Shown piece after piece: positions 38,101 to 46,795 of a stretch of 64,000 nucleotides of DNA; position 1 is the stretch's first letter; each line of letters opens with the position of its first letter. Made by a program: the position numbers and the translations under genes. The notes under the pieces were generated by a model, which saw only the letters and a list, made by a program, of their open reading frames with translations, searched no databases and was not told the DNA's origin. The DNA comes from Lingula anatina (Eukaryota; Brachiopoda; Lingulata; Lingulida; Lingulidae): the NCBI RefSeq assembly GCF_001039355.2, contig NW_019774970.1:432343-496342 (forward strand), given 5' to 3'.

Positions 38101-39453
38101 AAGAGAAAAATCATTTTACACAAAACGCGGGATCTTCGTTCTTAGATTTATTTTTCGGTTTACACTCGCTGAAATTAAAAAAAACTCAAACTCGATGGAT
38201 ATTTGCTCTTGGAAAGTATGGGCTGAGATTTAAGACAAATCAAGACAGTTTAGAAATTGAAAATTGCAATATATGTATATAATGTTATATTAATATATAA
38301 CCCTTTGCTATTTTGGTGCTTTGACACTTAAAAGACAAAACAAAAAAAGTTGTAAATTTAATGAGCACGGAATTTCGAACACATATTAGACGTTAAAAAC
38401 ACCATTAAACATTTTGCTACAAGTAATAAATAGGGGAAAAGGGGGTATAAGGTTATGTCAAAGGTAGGTCTCGAACCCATAGATGCAACAGAAGGAATCA
38501 TGAATTCATACCTTGTAGTCTTGCACGGTAACCACTACACAGAAGAGCTGAAGTTGCAAACCTCTCATTTTTTTGTCTCATATATGGCTCACCAGAAGGA
38601 TTTCATATACATTTATAGTTTTATCATTTAACAGTATTATTGGCTAAGGATAGGACTTTCAAATGGCCGGACTTTTATTGCTGTCATAGGTGTAACAGGA
38701 ATAAAAGTCCGACAGTAATACAAGTCCTACCTACTATAATTATGAGCCAGGAACCGAAGTCCCTGTAGGACTACTATTCCCAAGTAATGTTAGTCCTACA
38801 GACAACCATTACCAGGAACCGAGGTCCGCAGGACCTCGGTTCCTGGGGGACTTGGATTATTGTTACACCGGTACAAAACAATTTCGCACGTACGTAATTA
38901 TCAACAGGAAATTCCAATAAATCATGCTGTTTGCTGTTGATATATTTACTTTAATAATGCACATGTCCAATAATATTATCACCGGGATAATTTTTGAAAA
39001 CGTTATGTAGAAAATCCCGCTGTTTACTGCACCTGAATATCGGCATTTTTCTTGTATTTGGCTTTCCCATTGGTGCTATCCAGTATCTCTTTTGCCACCC
39101 AGTGGTATGTCCCTGAAGATGCACCAAATATATAACAGCCACAGACAGGGATGAATGTAAATACAGGTTCAAGCTTGGCCCAAAAAGGCTATAAACTGGT
39201 AATGAGTAATATAAATCGGAGATTTATAGTACTGTAATTCTACTACAGTTGAATATTCTTGTGATCAGAGATTTAAGACTTTGAGACAGGCATACAGGCA
39301 TATACACAAAATGGTAAAAAATAATGTAGTATATACCTTTAGCAGTAGTATAGAAAGTGCTCTGGTTTTCCGGGAGGACCACACTAATGCCAAAATCCGA
39401 TAATTTTGCTCGATTCCTGATATCTATAAGGACGTTGTGGGGCTGGAAATGGC

Positions 39454-39497
<44 letters not shown>

Positions 39498-42400
39498 TTA
39501 TTTTAAGTCTAAAATCCATTTAAAATGTTCAGTAGACTTTACATAAAATATCATAAATAATACTACATAAAATATCATAAATAAAATCTAGGTAAAACAG
39601 CCATTATTCCATACAATTAAATGCAATTAATACAAGATTTATAAAACCAATTAAGAGTTAACCAAAATATTTCCTAAAAAGGTATGTTTTGAGTTCTTTT
39701 TTAAAATATTTGGTAGACTGAATTGCTCGGATTTCCAGCGGTAATAGATTCCATTCCTTTGGACCTGCAGCTTTAAAAGATATATCACCGTAGGTTTTTA
39801 ATCGCATTTTTACTGGGTTGAGTAGCAATTGGTCTACAGACTATTATATTACAGAATATTACTTATAGTTCCTACATTTGTATAATCACTAATTATAAGA
39901 CGGTTTTATATTTTTTGTTTTTGATCCAAAATTTATAAACATGAAAATTTTGGTTCACGGGTTTCATTTGCAAGTAAAGAATAATATTTGGTAAAGCCCA
40001 GAATGATATTGGTGACAAAAATAAGAACCACAGTACACCAGGTTTGCAAAACCACTGACAGTTGAATGTGGGTATCTACCTTGATATCCATGTGAATAAC
40101 GTTGTGCCCAGTATGTAAGGTTCTGAGGCTCTCCAAGATCTGAACTACGAGATCTCGGGAGATGCTGCTCTGGTTTTGTTTGTACTCATCTGTAGATATA
40201 AATTCATTGAGAGTAAACTCCCCAAGCTCAAGAATTAAGTACAGAAACTCGTCGTCCATGGCAATATCAAGATACCGGATGATGTTTGGGGAATCCAATG
40301 TAGTTAACAGGGCTTTCTCGTGCTTGAAGATATGTGACATGGAGCTTGGGTATCTTTTAACGGCGACCTCTCTGCCATCATGCCGAATACCCAGAAACAC
40401 CTCAGTGTTGTTCCCGCTAAATAAAGAAGTATAATAATTAAATTTGAGGAATCTGAAACTGTAACCAGGACTGATGACTCTTGTCCCGGTGAAAAGAATA
40501 GACGGAAAACGTGTGACAGAAATTTGGCCGTGGCCATTAAAGGGATAATAACTCTTCGTTTTGGCCAAAAAATTAATTTTCCTGGAGTAAACAACAATTT
40601 TCCCATACTTACCAATGGTTCACGAATCCATTTTTACATTCAAAGTTAGTCCCTGGTTTTTTTCTAAAAAGTTTGTTTCTTTTTGTTATAATCTCTTAAG
40701 ATATTATCTTATATTAATATATTAATATAATATATTATAATAATATATTAAGATATCTTAAGAGATTATAACAGAGTATAGCCATCAATGGAGGTCACGT
40801 GATCTAAAGACAAGCTCAGATATCGAAATAATAGCTATAACTGCCGTTTTTTGTTGTAAAATAGAAAATATTATATTTCTATGAGTTGTTCACGATGTTT
40901 TTATTGTGAAATATAGATTTCATACGAAGAATTATTATCCCTTTAATAATAGTATAAAAATTAAAACTACTAGGATAGAAAACATACTTCTATATACAGC
41001 ATCAGCAATTAAAATGATAAATTATAAATGATTGAAATTGAAAACTTATATGGAATTGAATAAATAGAGCAAACCTCACTTCACTTACTTTCCAATTTTA
41101 AACCAGTCGATCTTTGTGCTGAAACATACGTTGTTCACTTCTTTCAAGTATCCATCGCTGACCCGCAGAAGTTGTTCACAGAAAGGCCTCCATCTGACAC
41201 TGACAGGTGTCCAGTTTGAGGAATACTTCAGGGCAATCTGTTCCTTCAGATAGACTACGCTACTGGACGGTATAATACAATCACAAAGCAGTCTGTCGTT
41301 GGCTAAATCGTTCCCACCAATTTGTAGGATCTGGCGTGAAACAGGAATGCCTTTGTCTGCCTCTATTTGAATTTTCAGAAACGCCACGTTGTTATTTGGT
41401 GAAACTTGATAGTCTCTCAAAGTACCGGTGGGGAGCAGCACTGATACTCTCCAGGGTTGACTGGTAAGAATGATGTCCATTTCCTCTTCCATTTTGTTGG
41501 TCAGGTATTCGGCTAACATATTCTCGTCACTAAGAACGTTGCCATTGAAACTAAGGTGTTGTTCAAAAAGATGAATTTCTGTATCCACCGCCAGAATGTG
41601 CTTAAGTTCGCCGACGACATTGCTTGCCAACAAAGAGTATTTATATATTTGAGTGCCACGTGCCACAGAAACCTTTACTGACCAGCTAACAGTCACAACC
41701 GACCCTTCTTGGAGACCATAATCATTCAACTTTTTGTCGCTCCCGAGTTGTGTCCCTTCGTAAATGAAAATTACTGCCTTCAGAAAGTTCTTCGCTAATG
41801 CGTTCACTGTATCCGTTGGAAACACTTTAACCGACATTTGGGTGTTCTGTCCTATTATCTTTAACACGACTTGGAATGAAACAGACACCTTTATTTTACG
41901 CAGACGATATAGAAGTGTCTTCTTGTCGGATTCGACCAATTCTTGGAGTGCAGCTCTTCCCTCCCACTGGGCTTCTATCAGAAGCATATCCTTGCGTGCT
42001 GCTTGTAATTTAAGATCAATCATATTCAAAAAATCTCCGACGGTAAGAAGGGGATCCCAAGATTGTTCTTCAAGTCTGCCATTGGCAAATTGAACAAGAA
42101 CACTGTGTGAGGCATAGGTGACCGTGAACTCTTGCTCTGTTCCAAAGTAAATGCCATAATCCGCGAAAGTTATGTCTTCGTCAAGACTGTCTGATTCCCC
42201 CGGCATAAGACCATGATATACATTCACGCAATAAAGGGGGAGATTTACAAGTTCAGTGACTTTGGTCTTTATGACTCGAACTTTATCCGTGCTCCTTACG
42301 GACATGCGCAGACTCTGTCCGTCTGGCAGATGAACAGATATAAAATGAACAGGTTCTGAAACATCCGTTTCACTTCGTGCCAACATTGGTGTGGCTTCGG

Positions 42401-43282
42401 GATCTGATTTGCATATGCACCTCTAGATAGAAAATAAATACACAATATTGTAAGCATGATTTGATTTGACTGATGAAAATTAAAGAAGGAAATTGAACCA
42501 TCTACTGGAACTCAATATATTTCTTTATTATATTTTTCTTTTTTAACCTGTATTGTTTCACTTATGCGTTAATTGTGCTTATTTACTGGTTTACTGTTTG
42601 CTGATCAATATGATATAATCGATGCAATTTTGGTATCATTTAAATATCATTGCGTTTCCTTCATAACAAAAGTTGTTTATGTGAGGAATTGGTTATACTA
42701 TATGTCTGTTATTTTAATCGGACGCCACGACTGCTAAGGATATTGGACAGAAAAAAGCAAAGAACAGAGAGAAATTACCGAGAAACAGAAATCGCAACAC
42801 TCAAAAAAACAATCTAAACATCCTTCTCCACATTCTATGCAGTCGTCCTTGCAACAGCAACACTGACAGCAGTCTTCATTGTCCTGACAGCAGAAACACA
42901 CACAGAATGCAACACAGCACAGGATCAGCAACCCAGCAACACTGATTGACACGGCGGTGGCTATGATCCAACCTTGGACTTCAGAAGTGGGCGTGGTTGT
43001 AGATGTGGGCGTGGTCGTAGTAGAATTAACCGTGACATGGGTGGCGTTACCGTCGTTGTTGTTGGTCGTGTCTAACTGATTTATATTGGATATTGACACA
43101 GCCTCTGTGACGGTAGGCGTAGTCTCGGTGGTGTTGCCGCTGTTATGTCTCTGGGAGATCGATCTAATTCCGATGGAGAGCGTTGTTGTTGACCCAATTC
43201 TCATAATATTGGTATCAGAGGATATGACGTGGGATGTTATAATGACCAAAATGATGGTTACACTGCACAAAACCCCGCACAT
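32117..43282 (-). CDS. Gene C: transmembrane receptor with ubiquitin-like repeats, IRE1/RNase L-type kinase and KEN RNase domains
   Basis: Nine coding exons: 43282-42779, 42422-41089, 40416-40080, 39442-39337, 39112-39033, 37306-37098, 36361-36283, 34080-33959, 32282-32117. They sum to 2937 bases (978 residues) with every phase matching. Order: signal peptide 1-21; Ser/Thr/Asn-rich ectodomain with sequons to about 102; TM 103-128; Cys-rich stretch to 168; about five beta-grasp ubiquitin-like repeats 187-585; kinase from 606 (IGNGNNTEVFLG, AVK Lys633, HMD 721-723, DIKPHNVLID, DFG 741-743, GTYHWVAKEIL); KEN domain 858-978 (Trp883, LLRFIRNVDVH with Arg915, His920, then YFTARLP). Kinase plus KEN is known only in IRE1 and RNase L, where nucleotide-bound kinase dimers switch on RNA cleavage. 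Ligand-driven clustering at a membrane leading to RNA cleavage is inferred. Plasma membrane or ER location is open. The exon 1 to exon 2 join rests on phase 0, order and the same arrangement in gene A. Confidence 0.85.
32670..33816. mobile_element. Non-autonomous DNA transposon, copy 2 (uninterrupted)
   Basis: This is the 1147-bp uninterrupted form of the element at 4179-6672. It begins GGCCAGAAATGCGCAGC and ends with the inverse of CCCCAGAAATGCACAGC, with AT at both flanks (32668-32669, 33817-33818). It lies in the last intron of the receptor gene (32283-33958). No transposase frame was seen. Confidence 0.82.
34148..35832. mobile_element. Probable inverted-repeat transposon in a receptor intron
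   Basis: AAAGGATGAGTGCGAATAA near 34148 and its exact inverse near 35832 frame about 1.68 kb. A second inverted pair (AGTGCCCA) lies just inside. The target duplication is unclear and outer similarity (ATGG) may extend the ends. Inside is a smaller hairpin (CTCAGACAAGCT / AGCTTGTCTGAG, about 34595-34674). No coding content was seen. It fills most of the intron 34081-36282. Confidence 0.6.
37418..38871. mobile_element. DNA transposon with TACA target duplication and repeated palindromic subterminal motifs
   Basis: The ends are CCGGTGTGGCAGGAGTGCA and the inverse of CCGGTGTAACAATAATCCA, with TACA at 37414-37417 and 38872-38875. Subterminal regions (about 37435-37645 and 38650-38855) carry many copies of a motif like AAGTCCTAGGAC in both orientations, interspersed with GGAACG/GGAATG spacers. 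It lies in the intron 37307-39032. No transposase was read. A tRNA-like segment is inside. Confidence 0.75.
38462..38541 (-). other. tRNA-like segment (possible SINE head or tRNA relic)
   Basis: On the minus strand GTAGTGGTTACCG resembles an A box and, about 50 bases later, GGGTTCGAGACC resembles a B box (GGTTCGANNCC). The spacing and overall length of about 80 bases fit a tRNA, but I could not fold a convincing anticodon arm or acceptor stem. It may be a tRNA-derived SINE head or a dead tRNA copy carried inside the transposon. Confidence 0.4.
39453..39496. repeat. (AAT)n microsatellite, tail of a LINE fragment
   Basis: About 14 AAT units adjoin the 3' end of the minus-strand retrotransposon fragment. 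Read on the minus strand they form an (ATT)n tail, as expected for CR1/L2-like elements that end in short tandem repeats. Confidence 0.85.
39497..39885 (-). pseudogene. 3' end of a non-LTR retrotransposon (reverse transcriptase C-terminus)
   Basis: The minus strand reads LKTYGDISFKAAGPKEWNLL, PLEIRAIQS and FKKELKTYLF before a stop. This is the conserved tail (YG..SF..A.P..WN.LP..IR....FK..LKT.LF) of LINE-type reverse transcriptases. A 3' UTR and the (ATT)n tail follow. It is a 5'-truncated copy in the receptor intron 39443-40079, in the same orientation as the gene. Confidence 0.75.
40541..40942. mobile_element. TTAA-flanked MITE with an internal 88-bp palindrome
   Basis: The ends AGGGATAATAACTCTTCGT and the inverse of AGGGATAATAATTCTTCGT form terminal inverted repeats. 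TTAA occurs at 40537-40540 and 40943-40946, the target of piggyBac and Kolobok transposases. Inside, 40685-40772 is an AT-rich hairpin with perfect 20-base outer arms (GTTATAATCTCTTAAGATAT). It lies in the receptor intron 40417-41088. Confidence 0.78.
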
Positions 43283-43299
43283 ATTTATTGGTTTAGATT

Positions 43300-44500
43300 A
43301 ACCTGAAAATACGAAAACATGATCGCCCCGTGCAAATTAAATGAATATCGCTTTGATTTAAATTAGTTTTGGGAGAGAGGCGTTGAATGCATTATGTATA
43401 TCATGCGAACTGTATCAACATGTTAATGTCAGTATGCCAACCATAAACATTGGGACTAAGTCATGCCAGTCCTGGATTTCTGACAGCTGCACTGCCAATT
43501 TTGGCCGGCATAAGGTTACTGTCATGTCATAATGTTGGTATTCAAATTTTCGCCCGCTTTGAGCTTATTTTTTATTTCTTTCAATACCATTATATATTCT
43601 TAAAATAATCGTTAAAAAGTTGATCGAATAGGGCAATTTGTTATTGTACCTTCAAGACTTATTTCCTTATATATCACATTTTAACAAAGGTCACAAGCTT
43701 TATGGGAACATATATGTCTTAGAGGGTACACTCCCTGGACTTGGGAATTCCCCCAAATGCTTATTTCTGCCATCTACAACTGCTTCTAAAATATTGCATC
43801 CATCCAAAAATGATGAAACACTTTAAATAATTTTACTGGAGCGTACATGAAGTTGATATCCACATGGGAGCATATAGGAAAATGGTCGCTGGTTATAATG
43901 ACTCGCCAGTCATTTAAACTATATTAACTTTTATAAATTTAATTAAGGATCGAAACCAAGTGCAAACAGACATGAATATGAATATGCAAGAGTACGGGAA
44001 ATTTACTTGTTTTCCCAGAAAATCCATTTTGGCCACAGAGCGACCGTTTGAGTTAATGAACTATACCTTTAACTCCGATTAGAAAACATTTAGCAAAATA
44101 AACAATGCACGTTGCTAACAATAATTTCATAGTAATTGTTCCAGCATAATAAAAAGAGGGAATTGTCTCCTGAAACATATTTCATAGTTTTAAAAGAATG
44201 TGCATTAACACACTCCATGTATTTGCTATACAGTATCGATCTATAGTATATGTATGATATTGTCACTGTTGAAGCCCAATAATTTAATTGCAATATTTCG
44301 CCCTATTGCGTTTACCCAGACACAATATTGAAGCGCAAATGAAGAACATACATCAAACCACTAAATGCTTTGTAAAAACTACAAATACGTTATGACAATA
44401 AAAGAAGTTGACTTCAAATGAACGTGATTATGGTCATTCATCACGCTGCTTAACTATTCTAAATGTCTGTGATATTTAATTGTTTAGATTTCACTCCACT
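43300..44500. other. Upstream flank of the receptor gene
   Basis: An acceptor ATTTTCAG lies just before the receptor start codon, so a non-coding first exon and promoter must lie further up on the minus strand; I cannot place them. Near 43490 there is weak similarity (GCACTGCCAATTTTGG) to sequence upstream of exons A and B. No coding region was seen. Confidence 0.45.
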
Positions 44501-44509
44501 ATCTTAAAT

Positions 44510-44810
44510 TACCTCTGTGATCTTTTGGCCATCACCTGCGAAGTGCCTCAAGGATCCATCCTTGGGCCACGTATTCTCTTTATCAATTATCTATCACTCA
44601 ACATTGAACATGGTGAAATTGACACGTATGCAAATGGATCAGCATTGACAGTAGCCACAAAATCAACTTCAGAACTAAACTAAAAACTGAACTGTGACAT
44701 TGAAAATGTAACACAGTGTGTTAAAATAACAAAATGGTTGCCAGTATTCAAGAAACTAAATGTATGCTTAATGACGGGAACAATGACCTAAAACAGTAAA
44801 ATCTAAGTTG
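44510..44810 (+). pseudogene. Reverse transcriptase fragment of a non-LTR retrotransposon
   Basis: The frame at 44480-44683 reads ITCEVPQGSILGP then INYLSL and DTYANGSALT, matching the PQGS.LGPLLF..YIND and YADD motifs of LINE reverse transcriptases. The catalytic YADD is YANG here, and a stop follows. It is a dead fragment. Confidence 0.7.
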
Positions 44811-44854
44811 TGATTTTTAATGGAATACTGATTGACCACGTGAGCAAAACATTT

Positions 44855-45075
44855 TTCAGCCCTGATGTAAACCCTACTGTGCACCTGCGGCATGAATTGG
44901 ACCATGCGATGCAGAGGAGAACCCACCTCTAATAATCTGGTTCAACTTCGCCAAGCTCTTTAGGAAGAATGGGACAATATCCCACAGAACAGAAATGTTA
45001 CTCTTGTTGAAGGCACTCCACGCTGCTAACAAGAGATACATGTTAACGATGGGCGCGTTATACGTCACAGGTCTT
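44855..45075 (+). pseudogene. Tc1/mariner transposase C-terminal fragment
   Basis: Broken plus-strand frames read SPDVNPTVHLRHELDHAMQR then QLRQAL.EEWDNIPQN. This matches SPDLNPIEHLWDEL..R.R ... L..AL.EEW..IPQ of Tc1-type transposases. It directly abuts the LINE fragment at 44510-44810, giving a chimeric stretch of two dead elements. Confidence 0.65.
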
Positions 45076-46090
45076 GCGTAACTACCCACGTGCTACGATT
45101 TTTCCCTTGGGGGGCAGCAAGCGGCCATTTTGTACAGGAGCAATGCATAGATGGGTGAAAACGATACGTTGTTTTTAACCGAAAACGCTGTCCCCGGGAC
45201 GAAACTGCCAACATCAAAAGTAAAGGAGAATACCAACGTTGTTTTGAAACGATGTGGTTAGCCTGCCAGTGGCGAGTTGGGGAGAAAAGAGCAGCACTGA
45301 TAGCAAGGTACTGTATACTGTACACGTGAACCGGCAAAGTTAATGATGATTTCATGTTGCAAAAGCAAAATTAAATCAGTTAGTTATTTTCCAAACGATA
45401 TTATTTGAATAGCAGATACATAGATCAAACTAACAACAAAAAAAAATTTTGATGACTTTGAAAATCAAAACCAGCGGTGCACGATAGGTTGAGGAGGACA
45501 CTGCCACAGCAAGTAATGCATAAATTTTGTTACATAACACCGTATGCTTGTGTCATTGTTAACTCTGTGGTATTATTACCCAATTTACTGCTCAAATTAA
45601 TACCTGATACTATTTCTCAGGCTACCAAGTACAAATCACCTTATTTTGTCAGGGGTAATCCTAGAGAGGGGTAAGAAACGTCCATTGTTCTCGTCAGTGG
45701 GGCTAACCAAATTCAGGGTATGTACGCACAGACAGAAAACCATGTATTGTGGGAACGTTACTAATGAAGCCACTGGTAGTACTAGTAGATATCAGTCTGT
45801 AGTCTTGAACAAGCACCTCCTTGACGAGTGAAGTTGTCAAAAACAAAAGACCCAGGTGTGGTAGATCGACTACTGTTCGTGTGTGCCGCAAAGACCAAGC
45901 CTAATAGCCCCTCAAGGTCACAAACTAATATCCGGTACTGACGGTTAGGCTCGTCATAATCATATAAGTAGCGCGTTTCCACCCCCTGATTTTGTGGCAG
46001 TTGACCTCCATGTTCCATCTTGTGTGCAGGTTGTTTATTATTATTATCATTATTATTATTATTTGTTCAAGCACATTTTGATAAAATGGC

Positions 46091-46172
46091 TATGCTTTAA
46101 CAAGAGAAATTTATGCTGAAGTTTAAAAGATTATGCTTTAACAAGAGAAATTTATGCTGAAGTTTAAAAGAT
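46091..46172. repeat. 41-bp tandem duplication
   Basis: The 41 bases starting TATGCTTTAACAAGAG at 46091 are repeated exactly at 46132. Because the copies are identical the duplication is recent, or an assembly artefact. Confidence 0.9.
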
Positions 46173-46447
46173 TAAATCATCAGTAGTATATACAATTAAA
46201 GCTATTTGATTATGCATTATTTGATTTTCAATTATCTTGATTATGATATGAGGTTTCTGCCTTTTTCTCTTGCCCTCAAATCAATATCTAACAAGTACAT
46301 TGATAGTGCTTTATTACAATTTTTGCTTTATACTTTCAGATGTAAAAACTGTGTAGCAGTTGGTAAAGTTGTAGAGATTGATGTGAGCATAGATCAGGGG
46401 AAATGGTATTAGAGAAACCAGGAGGACAAGACATATTTAATGTACTA

Positions 46448-46795
46448 GTAGATCCATCATCACAGCAAGGATAGATGGTGTGATCTTGTCCCTGAAGCTG
46501 TGCCTCAAGTTTTCAACTGGTTGAGTCCTTACTAAGACAAGCTGCTGCAGTGTGATTATACGTGGCAGATTTATGACAAAAGAGACCTTCACAATGCCAG
46601 TAGTAATAAANGTACATGTAGATCCATCATCACAGCAAGAATAGATGGTGTGATCTTGTCCTGAAGCTATGCCACAAGTTTTAAACTGGTTGAGTCCTTA
46701 CTAAGACAAGCAGCTGCGGTGTGAATCCCAATATGTACATTCAGGTTATACGTGGCAGATTTATGACAAAAGAGACCTTCACAATATACTTCAAA
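46448..46795. repeat. Duplicated 150-170 bp segment
   Basis: GTAGATCCATCATCACAGC starts at 46448 and 46618. The two copies run in parallel to TTATGACAAAAGAGACCTTC, the second having a 22-base insertion. The ambiguous base 46611 lies between them. On the minus strand the second copy reads part of a Cys/His-containing frame of possible transposon origin (CLSKDST), not identified further. Confidence 0.8.

Noticed and set aside
40162-40434. Plus-strand ORF opposite the kinase exon
   Set aside because: It is antisense to a clearly recognisable kinase N-lobe.
42386-42388. Internal ATG (MLARS) as start of a purely cytosolic Ubl-kinase-RNase
   Set aside because: The exon is open upstream of it to a splice acceptor, its start context is weak, and the upstream SDPEAT residues are shared with gene A. 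It could still be a minor isoform.
45703-46018. Overlapping minus-strand ORFs (62 and 78 codons)
   Set aside because: Considered as a first exon of the receptor gene. There is no signal peptide, no matching donor phase and no counterpart upstream of exons A or B.
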